Shown in pieces: positions 1 through 8,102 of a stretch of 64,000 bases of DNA. Within the stretch, counting starts at the first letter, position 1. Each line of letters opens with the position of its first letter. The position numbers were made by a program, and so were the translations under genes. Under the pieces are notes generated by a model, which was not told the DNA's origin, made no database searches, and worked only from the letters and a program-made list of their open reading frames with translations. Source of the DNA: Paenibacillus sp. PastM-3 (GTDB lineage Bacteria > Bacillota > Bacilli > Paenibacillales > Paenibacillaceae); contig NZ_JARXXP010000003.1 of NCBI RefSeq assembly GCF_029893965.1, positions 310,001 to 374,000 on the forward strand. Direction: 5' to 3'.

Positions 1-1
1 C

Positions 2-301
2 TGCAAAAAGAATAAAGGCGAAGAAGTCGCTGAAGCGATCGAAGCCGAAATTGATAAACAGGGTGCCGGAAGCCTCATTCATACGACCGTCACCCGCTGC
101 AACGGCAGATGCTCCGATGCCTGTGTGGTCATTTCCTATCCGGACGGCGTATGGTACCGGGAGATGACGCCTAAATCGGGCAAAGCGCTTGTACGCAGGC
201 TGCTGGAAGGGGAGCGGCTGGAGGAGAATATCGTTTATACTTATGAGGGGCAGCTCACCGCGGCTTCATCCAAGGGCACCAAGGGCAAAAAGAAAAAATA
301 A
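2..301 (+). CDS. (2Fe-2S) ferredoxin-like domain protein, 3' part only
   Basis: The frame is open from the window edge to a TAA stop, giving 99 residues with no start inside the window. Cysteines at residues 1, 34, 38 and 42, with a CNGRCSDAC core followed by a PDGVWY segment, resemble thioredoxin-fold [2Fe-2S] ferredoxins. The C-terminus is a lysine-rich tail. Such proteins carry electrons or act as small redox modules; no partner is visible here. The cluster-binding role is inferred from the Cys pattern; the upstream half, with part of the first Cys pair, is missing. Confidence 0.6.
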   Translation, partial: CKKNKGEEVAEAIEAEIDKQGAGSLIHTTVTRCNGRCSDACVVISYPDGVWYREMTPKSGKALVRRLLEGERLEENIVYTYEGQLTAASSKGTKGKKKK

Positions 302-495
302 CGGAGTAGCGGCACTATAATGGAGCGTAGCAATGAATGCCATACATAGCACAGCTCAGACAGTAAACCGCGGCTGATTAGCAAGAACCATTTTCACCCT
401 TGAAATTTGACTTGCAGGCCATGCGTTGACTATGCTTATATCAGTGCATTTTATCACAATATTAGATGAAGGTTTGTTGCGGGGGGAGTGTATTC

Positions 496-1671
496 ATGGA
501 GAGGCTGCAGGTATGGCCTGAACGGTTTAAAAGATTTTTTCTGAATAACCGATTTGTTGTGACTTTATTGATTGTTCTGCTGATCGGCATTAACATTCTG
601 GTGTTCTCCAAGGTCCCGTTTATTTTCAAGCCGGTGTCCACGCTGCTGCATACGGTGGCTGCCCCGCTGCTGTTGTCGGGAATTGCCTATTATCTGCTGA
701 ATCCGCTGGTAGACCGCATGGAGACAAGAAGCAAGATTAAACGGGCCTACGGTATCGTTATCCTGTATCTGGCCATCGCGGGGATTGTCACGCTTATCCT
801 GCTGACGGTAATTCCGATTATCCGCACCCAGCTGGTCGGCCTGATCGATAATTTCCCGAAATACAGCGCCCAGATTCAGGAGGAATTTATTAACCTGACC
901 GGCAGTGAGCTGTTCGGGCGGATCCAGGAAAACGTAGGGGTCGGTACCAGTCTTGATTTTGGGGATCTGACGAACAAAGCGACCACATGGGCCACTTCGT
1001 TTCTGAATAATGCCGTGAATGGGGTCGGCAGTTTCGTCGGTGCGCTGACCGAGATTGTGCTGGCCGTGGTTACGACACCGTTCATCCTGTTCTATCTGCT
1101 CCGTGACGGCAAAAGGCTGCCCGATTATCTGATGCGGTTCATTCCGAACGCCCTGCAGCCGCAGACCCGCCTTGTCATGAAGGAAATGAACAGCCAGGTG
1201 GCGTCTTATATCCGGGGACAGATTATCGTCAGCTGCTGTATTGGTGCGCTGCTGTACATAGGCTATCTGATTATCGGGCTGGAGTATTCGCTGGTGCTGG
1301 CGATTGTAGCTGCCTGTACGGCAGTCGTCCCTTACCTGGGTCCGGCCATCGCGATTACACCGGCGTTGATTGTAGCGCTGGTTACTTCGCCTTTTATGCT
1401 GCTGAAGATGATATTCGTCTGGACGGCTGTCCAGCTTATTGAAGGCAAATTCATCTCGCCGCAGATCATGGGCAAGTCGCTGAAGATTCATCCGATTACG
1501 ATCATTTTTGTCATTATTTTTGCCGGGAAAATGTTTGGTGTACTCGGTATTATTCTGGCTGTTCCGGGATATGCCGTGCTCAAAGTTATCGTTACCCATA
1601 TCTTTCAATGGTTCCGGTTCCGTTCCGGGCTATACCGTGTAGAAGCAGCAAAAGAAGAAGCCGAGAAGTAG
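496..1671 (+). CDS. AI-2E family transporter (PerM/YtvI-like permease)
   Basis: A 391-residue polytopic membrane protein. It has the family layout: two helices at the N-terminus, a soluble stretch around residues 90-190 (PKYSAQIQEEF region), then a cluster of helices ending in the GKSLKIHPITIIFVIIFAGK block typical of the AI-2E/PerM superfamily. I chose the ATG at 496 because GGGGGGAG lies 8 nt upstream; an in-frame ATG at 466 lacks a binding site. Members transport varied substrates (AI-2 in a few, Na+/H+ or Li+ in others), so the substrate is not predictable. It sits 21 bp before the esterase gene and may be co-transcribed. Confidence 0.85.
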   Translation: MERLQVWPERFKRFFLNNRFVVTLLIVLLIGINILVFSKVPFIFKPVSTLLHTVAAPLLLSGIAYYLLNPLVDRMETRSKIKRAYGIVILYLAIAGIVTLILLTVIPIIRTQLVGLIDNFPKYSAQIQEEFINLTGSELFGRIQENVGVGTSLDFGDLTNKATTWATSFLNNAVNGVGSFVGALTEIVLAVVTTPFILFYLLRDGKRLPDYLMRFIPNALQPQTRLVMKEMNSQVASYIRGQIIVSCCIGALLYIGYLIIGLEYSLVLAIVAACTAVVPYLGPAIAITPALIVALVTSPFMLLKMIFVWTAVQLIEGKFISPQIMGKSLKIHPITIIFVIIFAGKMFGVLGIILAVPGYAVLKVIVTHIFQWFRFRSGLYRVEAAKEEAEK

Positions 1672-1692
1672 GCCTGAAAGGATGAGAAGCAA

Positions 1693-3159
1693 ATGACAAG
1701 ACCCGTTGCGGATACGATATACGGAAAAGTACAGGGAGCGCCAAGCGGCGGAGTAAACGTATGGCGCGGCATTCCGTTTGCTGCACCGCCTGTCGGGGAG
1801 CTGCGTTTCCGTGCCCCCCAGCCGCCGGAGCCCTGGGATACCGTAAGGGAGGCTGTGGAATTCGGGACGGCCGCACATCAGCCGCCAAGCTCGGACAGCA
1901 TCCGGTTCGGCGGGACACAGCCCGTCTTCTCGGAGGATTGCTTGTATCTGAACGTCTGGGCACCGGCAGGCGGGCAGGAAGCGCTGCCGGTAATGGTCTG
2001 GATTCACGGCGGCACCTTCCTGACAGGAGCGGGCAGCCAGCCGATGTTCAACGGCGCAAAAATGGCTGAATCCGGCAAGGTAATTGTAGTTACTGTCAAT
2101 TACCGGCTGGGGCCGTTCGGCTTCCTGCACCTGTCACCGTTCGGCCCGTTTGAGTCCAACCTGGGCCTGCTGGACCAGATAGCTGCGCTGCAGTGGGTGC
2201 AGGATAATATAGCCGGCTTCGGCGGCGATCCCAAGCGGGTGACGGTATTTGGTGAGTCAGCCGGCAGCATGAGTATAGCGGCACTGCTGGCAATGCCTGC
2301 CGCGAAGGGGCTGTTCTCCGGCGCCATTATGCAGAGCGGCGCGGCGCAGACATTGAAGCCGCAGCAGGGCGCGCAAATTGCTGCGGCGTTCATGGATGAG
2401 CTGGGCGGTGACGTGAACCTGCTGCAGGCTTCGACGGCGCAGGACATTCTGGCTGCGGCCGCCCGGATGGCCTACAAGCTGTCCGGCGATTCGCTCAGCA
2501 TGCTGTTCCAGCCGCTTGTTGATCCGGCGACCCTGCCGGTGGAGCCGGCGGAAGCGGTGGCCGGCGGCGCAGCGGGCGGGATTCCGCTGATGATCGGAAC
2601 GAATCTGCATGAGGGCCATCTTTTCTTCCGGGGCGACCGGGAAGGAATGGACTTTGACCAGTCGCTGAAGGCACTGGAGCTGATGCTGGGTGTGGATAAC
2701 CTGACGGAGCTGGCCAGCCATTATCCCAAGAACTGGGAAGGGCAGGCGGCGTTACTGACGGATCTGTATTTCTGGGACAGCTCCCTCGCGTTTGCCGAGC
2801 GGCAGCTGCCGCATGCTCCTGTCTGGATGTACCGGTTCGACTGGACCATTCCCGGCCATCCGCTGCTGGGCAAGGCTGTCCATGGGGCAGAGATTTATTA
2901 TGTCTTTAATACAATAGACCTGCTGCATCAGTATGGGGTGCACGTCAGCCCTGAGATGGCGGCGCTTGCGGAGCGGATGCAGGCGGCCTGGACAGCCTTT
3001 GCGCACCGGCGCAGCCCGGAGGCAGACGGCTGGCATTGGCCCGCTTACTCTAAGGGCGGGCGGGACACGATGATCTTCGGGCAGGACGTCCATGTGGAGA
3101 CCGACCCCGACCGGGACAAGCGCAAGCGGCTGCTGTCGGCCCTGTCTGCTTCCCGGTAA
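1693..3159 (+). CDS. pnbA: type B carboxylesterase (para-nitrobenzyl esterase family)
   Basis: A 488-residue alpha/beta hydrolase of the cholinesterase/type-B esterase family, hydrolysing carboxylic esters in the cytoplasm. The visible catalytic triad is Ser189 in GESAGS, Glu307 in LHEGH and His397 in AVHGAEI. An oxyanion-hole HGG lies in WIHGGTF and the family N-terminal signature in WRGIPFAAPPVGELRF. Length and Ser position match the B. subtilis pNB esterase. No signal peptide is visible. A Shine-Dalgarno-like AAGGATGAG precedes the ATG. A hairpin terminator follows within 40 bp. Confidence 0.92.
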   Translation: MTRPVADTIYGKVQGAPSGGVNVWRGIPFAAPPVGELRFRAPQPPEPWDTVREAVEFGTAAHQPPSSDSIRFGGTQPVFSEDCLYLNVWAPAGGQEALPVMVWIHGGTFLTGAGSQPMFNGAKMAESGKVIVVTVNYRLGPFGFLHLSPFGPFESNLGLLDQIAALQWVQDNIAGFGGDPKRVTVFGESAGSMSIAALLAMPAAKGLFSGAIMQSGAAQTLKPQQGAQIAAAFMDELGGDVNLLQASTAQDILAAAARMAYKLSGDSLSMLFQPLVDPATLPVEPAEAVAGGAAGGIPLMIGTNLHEGHLFFRGDREGMDFDQSLKALELMLGVDNLTELASHYPKNWEGQAALLTDLYFWDSSLAFAERQLPHAPVWMYRFDWTIPGHPLLGKAVHGAEIYYVFNTIDLLHQYGVHVSPEMAALAERMQAAWTAFAHRRSPEADGWHWPAYSKGGRDTMIFGQDVHVETDPDRDKRKRLLSALSASR

Positions 3160-3192
3160 ATCGGAAGCGCCAAATTGGATTGAAAGAGGAAG

Positions 3193-3221
3193 CCGCCAGG
3201 CCCATGCCTGGCGGTTAATTT
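3193..3221. terminator. Convergent hairpin terminator
   Basis: A 9-bp perfect stem CCGCCAGGC/GCCTGGCGG with a 4-nt loop lies between the esterase (+) and the lipoprotein gene (-). The downstream side is TTAATTT on the plus strand and CTTCCTCTTTC on the minus strand, so it could serve both directions, though neither T-tract is strong. Confidence 0.6.
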
Positions 3222-3226
3222 ATGTC

Positions 3227-4129
3227 TTAAGGGTTCGCAGAAGCTGAAATTCGCTGCTTTGCACGGACCGCATGCACCACCCGAAAGCCCTGATCAGGCC
3301 CGTACCCGCTGGCTTCGAACTTGCCGCGGAACGAAACCGCGTTATTGCTTACGTCACCGATCCAGCCGCCGCCCTTTACAATGCGGTAGATACCGCCGCC
3401 GGCGTCCCCTTGGCTGTACCAGTCCCAGCACCACTCCCGTACATTCCCGGACATATCGTAGAGCCCCAGCTCGTTCGGTCTTTTGCCTCCGCCGATTTTG
3501 GTTCTATTGTTGTTTTGTTCAATGACCGGCCAGAGCCAGTCCCCTGTCAAATAACGGTCGCCGGCATTCCGCCAGTACCAGGCCACATCATCCGCAGTAT
3601 TGCTGCCGCTGTACGTATAGCTCTGGCTTAATCTGCCGCCGCTTGCCGCATATTCCCATTCTGCCTCCGTCGGCAGCCGGTAGCCGTCGGCTTCCGCATT
3701 CGGCGTTATTGTCCATTTCAGCGTATCGTTAACACTTTTGTTGGCCGGGTCCGGGGTCTCCTTGTTGATCACATAATAGGGTTCAAAGCCCTCTTGGATA
3801 CTCCGTTTATTGCAATACTCGACAGCATCATACCAGCTTACCATTTCCACTGGCAGACGGCTGCCTTTGAACAAGGATGGATTGCCACCCATGACCTCCA
3901 TCCATTCTTGCTGTGTAACCTCATACTTGCCGATATAGAAATCAGAGAGAGAGACGCCATGACCAGCGTAGTTGGTCATGGTGCTGATAAAGCTTCCGCC
4001 TTGAACAAAAACAAAGCTGTCCTCCTGCAGAGAAGCCTCTTTGGACTCAGGAGAAGGGGACTGCTGCTGCGAGCAGGCGCAGAGCAGCGCCAATAGGGTG
4101 ATTGCAGGGATAATCCACAGTTTGCTCAT
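3227..4129 (-). CDS. Lipoprotein with formylglycine-generating-enzyme-like (SUMF1) fold
   Basis: A 300-residue protein with a lipoprotein signal peptide (lipobox LLCAC, Cys at about residue 19), so probably anchored on the outer face of the membrane. The rest is an FGE-sulfatase domain: FVQGGSF, FYIGKYEVTQQEW, LPVEMVSWYDAVEYCN, YRLPTEAEWEYA, LYDMSGNVREWCWDWY, FRGKF and GFRVV. The C-terminal cysteine pair used by true formylglycine-generating enzymes is not present, so a structural, ligand-binding or other enzymatic role is more likely. AAGGAG precedes the ATG by 8 nt. It lies directly downstream of the xylanase gene on the same strand, with a hairpin between. Confidence 0.85.
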   Translation of the reverse strand: MSKLWIIPAITLLALLCACSQQQSPSPESKEASLQEDSFVFVQGGSFISTMTNYAGHGVSLSDFYIGKYEVTQQEWMEVMGGNPSLFKGSRLPVEMVSWYDAVEYCNKRSIQEGFEPYYVINKETPDPANKSVNDTLKWTITPNAEADGYRLPTEAEWEYAASGGRLSQSYTYSGSNTADDVAWYWRNAGDRYLTGDWLWPVIEQNNNRTKIGGGKRPNELGLYDMSGNVREWCWDWYSQGDAGGGIYRIVKGGGWIGDVSNNAVSFRGKFEASGYGPDQGFRVVHAVRAKQRISASANP

Positions 4130-4181
4130 GAACCATGCTCCTTTTTATGCCGCAGGCCGCCGTGCTTATCGCCGGCGGCAA

Positions 4182-4207
4182 ACCGTCCGGCGATACAACC
4201 GGACGGT
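4182..4207 (-). terminator. Hairpin after the xylanase gene
   Basis: A 9-bp perfect inverted repeat ACCGTCCGG/CCGGACGGT with an 8-nt loop lies 24 bp after the xylanase stop. The following minus-strand sequence has only TTT, so termination may be partial and allow some read-through into the lipoprotein gene. Confidence 0.5.
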
Positions 4208-4231
4208 CCTCGGACAACTATGATTATTGCC

Positions 4232-4867
4232 TTACCACACCGTTACATTGGAGCTGCCGCTGCTCTGGTAACCCTCTGTTGCCAGAACCTGGTAGGACCA
4301 GCTGCTGCCCAGATTCATACCCTTGCTTTTCCAGGCATTCACATGATTGGCAAAGGTTATCGCGGCGTTGCTTCCGGTCGCCCGTTTCGACTGACGGACA
4401 CTCCAGAACTGGGTGAACGTCGCAGTACCGTCGATAGAAGGCGCATTAGTCCGGGTTGTTGTATAGATATCATAGGTGCCGCCGTCACTGGTTACGCTAC
4501 CTTTGTAAGTGCCTGTAGGCCGGTAGGTGCCCCAGCTGTCTACAACGTAGTATTCGATCAGTGTGTTCCGGGTCCACCCGTAAAGCGTTAAATAGGCATT
4601 GCCAGAGGGCGACCATACACCGGCATTATAGTTGATTGTCCGGGAGGCTGATCCGGTATTCCAGCCTTTACCTACTACGAAATTACCTGTATTAGACCAA
4701 TTAACGCTATAATTACCGCCAGTACCATTGGTAGCGCTTACAGTTCCTCCGCCATCAGTCCAGTTCTGCCAGTAATCGGTCGCTTCCGCACCTGCCGATG
4801 CTGCAAACATGCCAAAAGCAATTGAAGCGGTAAGAAGAGTTGTCACTACTTTTTTAAATTTGAACAT
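4232..4867 (-). CDS. xynA: Endo-1,4-beta-xylanase, glycoside hydrolase family 11
   Basis: A 211-residue secreted xylanase that cleaves internal beta-1,4 bonds of xylan outside the cell. It has a Sec signal peptide ([23 protein letters not shown], cleavage near residue 28) followed by a complete single GH11 jelly-roll domain. The catalytic pair is Glu105 in [11 protein letters not shown] (nucleophile) and Glu198 in [10 protein letters not shown] (acid/base). Length agrees with B. subtilis XynA (about 213). The start is set by TAGGAGGTAA upstream. The long leader (over 200 bp to the next terminator) probably holds its own promoter; a TATAAT reads on the minus strand at 5078-5073. Confidence 0.96.
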   Translation of the reverse strand: MFKFKKVVTTLLTASIAFGMFAASAGAEATDYWQNWTDGGGTVSATNGTGGNYSVNWSNTGNFVVGKGWNTGSASRTINYNAGVWSPSGNAYLTLYGWTRNTLIEYYVVDSWGTYRPTGTYKGSVTSDGGTYDIYTTTRTNAPSIDGTATFTQFWSVRQSKRATGSNAAITFANHVNAWKSKGMNLGSSWSYQVLATEGYQSSGSSNVTVW

Positions 4868-5220
4868 GGGTATTACCTCCTAGAGTTTAATTGTTTTTTC
4901 AATGCTTGATAATGTGCTTCCGGAATGCGGCCTTACGCATATCCCTTGCTATCACATCTGCAAAGTCTCCTGGAGTACATGCTTTGATGAATCCCTGACG
5001 TTCAAACTCTTCCGCTGCCGCCTCCTTTCATTCTGGTGAATGCTTTGAGCATATTTGCTTGAATACGAGATGATTATAGAATAACAGCGCTGTCATTTCT
5101 ATTTACCAAATTAAAGGTGTTACCCGATTTTTTACATATGTTTCAAACAGATAAATTCAAATTGAGAGATTGAAAGCTACAGTTTCACGATTTGTAAAAA
5201 AATTTCATTTTCTTTCGCGC
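4868..5220. other. Intergenic stretch upstream of the xylanase gene
   Basis: About 350 bp without a credible gene, between the xylanase start and the terminator of the PstS-like gene. A minus-strand TATAAT (5078-5073) could be the xylanase -10 box, but no good -35 is seen at 17 bp. I saw no clear catabolite-response element and no other structure. Confidence 0.5.
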
Positions 5221-5260
5221 AAAAAGGGAGTGTTCCCGGACAGCCGGAACACTCCCTTTC
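5221..5260 (-). terminator. Intrinsic terminator of the PstS-like gene
   Basis: A strong hairpin GGGAGTGTTC...GAACACTCCC followed on the minus strand by TTTTT lies 27 bp after the stop of the minus-strand gene. Confidence 0.85.
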
Positions 5261-5286
5261 ATTGTTTAGAATGGAGCACTCATCAG

Positions 5287-6459
5287 TCAGTTAACAGGTA
5301 CGTAGCCGGTCTTGGCCACCAGCTCCTGTCCCTCCGGGGACACGATCCAGTCCAGAAAAGCCTGCATTTTCCCGGAAGGTGTACCCGCTGTTACCGCGTA
5401 AAAGTTGACGGTATACGGATAAGCACCGCTGCGGATGCTCTCCTTGTTAGGCTCAACACCATCAATGGCAAGCAGCTTGAGCTCGTCGCTCCGGTTCATT
5501 TGAGAGGCGTAGTAAAGGAAGCTGAAGCCGATGGCATTTTTATAGTTGCGGTAATTGGAAGTCCGGGAGATAATCCCGCTCATGAGATCCATAACATCTT
5601 CAGACGGCGCCTGCATCAGGGTGCGGTCCTTCATGATTTTTTGCAGCATCGACTGGCTGCCGCTGCCTTCATCGCGCTGAAAGGCCCGGATCCGGTCATT
5701 CCGGCCGCCGGCCTGCTTCCAGTTGGTAAGCTCACCGGAGTAGATGTCCTTAATCTGCTCTGTGGTCAGGCTGCTGACAGGATTACGTTTGTTGACAAAA
5801 AAGACAAAGGCTTCACGGCCGATCGGTGTAAGCACCAGCTCGCGGCCGGCCAGCTTGGCATCCTTCTCCTGGGCAAGTGAGGGAGCTGCAGTAAAGATAA
5901 TGTCTGTTTCACCGGAGAGCAGCCGCTGATACGCGTAAGAGGTGGAAGAACACACGACCGGATTATCTGCAAAATCATACGGGTCATACTCATCCTCCGG
6001 GTATACGGCCTGCGCAAATGCGGAGTAGAGCGGATACAGCGCAGTCGCCCCGTCTAGCCGCGGCGGATTGTCTGTAATCTTATAGGAAGCCGGCTGTTCC
6101 AGCACAGCAACTTTGGACTCGGGTTTAAACGGCTGATATTGCTGCAGGGAGACCTCTTGCTCGCTTACCTCAGCCAGGCTGTTCACATAAGCTTTGTTCA
6201 GCTCATATCCGCCGGTTGCCAGCAGGCAGAGCCCCAGGAACGATGCAAAAGCAATGCCCCGGGTACGGGATGTGAACCAGCCGAAGATGGAGCACACGAT
6301 ATAGGCGCACAGCACAGCAGCGACCACGGCAGTGAGCGGAGCATAGAACCGGAACCCGCCCAGCAGTGCAACAATGAAATAGCCGACAAATGCCAGCAAG
6401 GCAATAGGAACTACGGCTACAATAGAAAACAGCAAATTTAACCAGATTGATCTTTTCAC
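5287..6459 (-). CDS. Membrane-anchored PstS-like phosphate-binding protein
   Basis: A 390-residue protein. Residues 1-110 hold about three hydrophobic segments (LLFSIVAVVPIALLAFVGYF, LTAVVAAVLCAYIVCSIFG, GIAFASFLGLCLLATGGY). Residues 130-390 form a PstS-type periplasmic-binding domain: DGATALYPLYSAFAQAVYP, CSSTSYAYQRLLSGETDIIFTA, LTTEQIKDIYSGELTNW, RDEGSGSQS, GIGFSF-like and TPSGKMQAFLDWIVSPEGQELV. The GSGSQ loop and DGAT segment correspond to ligand-binding loops of the family. The start codon is GTG with AGAGGG upstream. No pst permease or ATPase genes are adjacent, so it may be an orphan sensor or scavenging subunit. Confidence 0.82.
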   Translation of the reverse strand: MKRSIWLNLLFSIVAVVPIALLAFVGYFIVALLGGFRFYAPLTAVVAAVLCAYIVCSIFGWFTSRTRGIAFASFLGLCLLATGGYELNKAYVNSLAEVSEQEVSLQQYQPFKPESKVAVLEQPASYKITDNPPRLDGATALYPLYSAFAQAVYPEDEYDPYDFADNPVVCSSTSYAYQRLLSGETDIIFTAAPSLAQEKDAKLAGRELVLTPIGREAFVFFVNKRNPVSSLTTEQIKDIYSGELTNWKQAGGRNDRIRAFQRDEGSGSQSMLQKIMKDRTLMQAPSEDVMDLMSGIISRTSNYRNYKNAIGFSFLYYASQMNRSDELKLLAIDGVEPNKESIRSGAYPYTVNFYAVTAGTPSGKMQAFLDWIVSPEGQELVAKTGYVPVN

Positions 6460-6610
6460 AGCTACCCTCTTTCTAAAGATTAAAGTATGGAAAAAAACAG
6501 ATAGTTTTATTATACCTTAATAATCCAGTATTTTCTTCCAAAAGTCTCAATCTGCCGGACAAGCCCTGCTATGCTGATATGAAACAAAGCAGAAATTTTC
6601 ATAAAAAGAC

Positions 6611-6639
6611 TGGACGAAATAGCAGAACAGAGTTATTCT
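6611..6639 (+). promoter_or_regulatory. Candidate sigma-A promoter for the FMN-riboswitch leader
   Basis: TGGACG (6611-6616) and TATTCT (6634-6639) are separated by exactly 17 bp and lie about 30 bp before the aptamer. This is a reasonable but not perfect match to vegetative promoters. Confidence 0.45.
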
Positions 6640-6667
6640 GAGATTGTGAAAAAAATAACGGAATACA

Positions 6668-6842
6668 AGATTCTCGGGGTAAGGTGAAATTCCTGACCGG
6701 CGGTGATGTTCAAAGCGAACTAAGCCCGCGACTCAATTACTGCATGTACTGCGGGATTGACTGATCTGGTGACAATCCAGAGCCGACGGTAAAGTCCGGA
6801 TGGGAGAGGATCATAGATAAAGGCAACAGGTGTATTCCTGAT
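6668..6842 (+). promoter_or_regulatory. FMN riboswitch (RFN element) upstream of a DMT transporter
   Basis: The conserved RFN blocks appear in order: TCGGGGTAAGGTGAAATTCC, GACCGGCGGTGAT, AAGCCCGCGA, CCGACGGTAAAGTCCGGATG, GGGAGAGGAT and CAGGTGTATTCCTGA closing P1. FMN binding to this aptamer is established for the class. It is followed by an intrinsic terminator, so FMN should stop transcription and low FMN should turn the downstream transporter on. Confidence 0.93.
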
Positions 6843-6857
6843 GTCTTTATTGAAAAT

Positions 6858-6899
6858 GCCCCCGATAATTGCTGTAACAGGGTAGTTCGGGGGCTTTTT
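6858..6899 (+). terminator. Expression-platform terminator of the first FMN riboswitch
   Basis: An 8-bp GC-rich stem GCCCCCGA/TCGGGGGC is followed by TTTTT, between the aptamer and the transporter start. It is the probable ligand-controlled off switch. Confidence 0.88.
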
Positions 6900-6940
6900 G
6901 GTCTCTTATCGAGGGTTTGTATCGACAAGGAGAATGAATT

Positions 6941-7909
6941 ATGAGTAACGTATCAGCTTCATCATCAGGTATGCGCACATCGCCAGTCCGCAGCGGCTTC
7001 TGGCTGGTTGTGCTGGGGGCGGCGCTCTGGGGCGTTGACCCGCTGTTCCGGATTATTTTATTGAAATCATTGACCTCCTCGCAGATCGTTCTGCTGGAGC
7101 ATGTAGTACTCTTTCTCGCAGCCGCACCGGTTCTTTGGCGCCATCGTGCCGAGCTGAAGTCCATCGGGATCCGTCAGGCAGGCGCGCTGCTCGTTGTGTC
7201 CTGGGGCGGTTCCGCCGTGGCAACGATCCTGTTCACCAAGGCTTTGTCCAGCGGTGATCTGAATGCTGTGCTGCTATTGCAGAAGCTCCAGCCCGTGTTC
7301 GCTATCGGACTGGCGGCCGTTATTCTGAAGGAACGCCTGCCGCGCAACTTCGGCCTGCTGATTGTTCTTGCACTGGCCGGTACTTATCTGCTGACCTTCG
7401 GCTGGACGGTTCCTTTCGGCCATGTTAACAACTTTGTCAGCGTAGGCAGCCTGATGGCCATGGGCGCTGCTGCCCTGTGGGGCGGCTCGACCGTTATGGG
7501 CCGTTATCTGCTTGGCTCTATGAGCTATGAGACCGTAACCTCCCTGCGTTTCATTCTGGCACTTCCTTTGCTGTTCACCCTGACTACACTGGAAGGTGCT
7601 CCATGGCAGGTAAGCGGCGGACTGGGAGCTACTTCGCTAGTAGCTATCAACCTGCTGCTGCAGGCGCTGCTGCCGGGACTGCTCAGTATGCTGCTCTACT
7701 ACAAAGGACTGAACACGACCAAAGCTTCTTTTGCCACACTGGCCGAGCTAAGCTTCCCGATGACCGGGATTCTGATCAATTGGGTTGTCTATCACCAGCT
7801 TGTTACCATGGCGCAGGTTGTCGGGTTTGCCCTGATCTGGACGGCACTGTTCTACATTTCCAGCCAGCAGACCAAACAGCAGCAGACAGAATTGAAGCGC
7901 GCAGCTTAA
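6941..7909 (+). CDS. EamA/DMT-family transporter, probable flavin importer
   Basis: A 322-residue protein with ten predicted membrane helices arranged as two EamA repeats (ALWGVDPLFRI at the start of the first, GAAALWGGSTVMGRYLL at the start of the second, PGLLSMLLYYKGL near the end). Drug/metabolite transporters move many solutes, so the fold alone does not name a substrate. The FMN riboswitch directly upstream is the key evidence: known EamA proteins of the ImpX/RibN type are FMN-riboswitch controlled and linked to riboflavin uptake. I infer riboflavin or a related flavin. ATG at 6941 follows AAGGAG. It is monocistronic, ending at a strong terminator. Confidence 0.8.
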   Translation: MSNVSASSSGMRTSPVRSGFWLVVLGAALWGVDPLFRIILLKSLTSSQIVLLEHVVLFLAAAPVLWRHRAELKSIGIRQAGALLVVSWGGSAVATILFTKALSSGDLNAVLLLQKLQPVFAIGLAAVILKERLPRNFGLLIVLALAGTYLLTFGWTVPFGHVNNFVSVGSLMAMGAAALWGGSTVMGRYLLGSMSYETVTSLRFILALPLLFTLTTLEGAPWQVSGGLGATSLVAINLLLQALLPGLLSMLLYYKGLNTTKASFATLAELSFPMTGILINWVVYHQLVTMAQVVGFALIWTALFYISSQQTKQQQTELKRAA

Positions 7910-7956
7910 ACAAATACGCCTGAGGAGAGTAACTCCAGGGCTTTCTGCAATATAAG

Positions 7957-8001
7957 GATGTCTTCATCCAGCCGTAATGGCTGGGAAGGCATCTTTTTTT
8001 T
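7957..8001 (+). terminator. Intrinsic terminator after the flavin transporter candidate
   Basis: A long hairpin (GATGTCTTC...GAAGGCATC with inner CCAGCC/GGCTGG) is followed by a run of eight T residues. Confidence 0.88.
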
Positions 8002-8033
8002 GTGTTTTTCCTAAGATGAAATCTGCTTCTCTG

Positions 8034-8063
8034 GAGTAAAAATAAGGCGTTTCTCCCATACTA
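8034..8063 (+). promoter_or_regulatory. Candidate sigma-G promoter of the spoVA operon
   Basis: GAGTA (8034-8038) and CATACTA (8057-8063) are spaced 18 bp, close to the forespore sigma-G consensus (gHATR-18-CATWMTA; one mismatch in the -35). It lies 39 bp before the spoVAA start, where sigma-G control is expected from Bacillus. Confidence 0.65.
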
Positions 8064-8102
8064 CCGTTATTCTGCTGTCATCCTTTGAGGAGGTGCATGA
8101 AG

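Noticed and set aside
565..1608. A 347-codon minus-strand frame opposite the AI-2E permease
   Set aside because: The translated sequence is Gln/Arg/Asn-rich with no hydrophobic or domain pattern, and the plus-strand permease is well supported.
5170..5880. Plus-strand frame over the end of the PstS-like gene
   Set aside because: It crosses a strong minus-strand terminator and has no binding site; the minus-strand gene carries recognisable domains.
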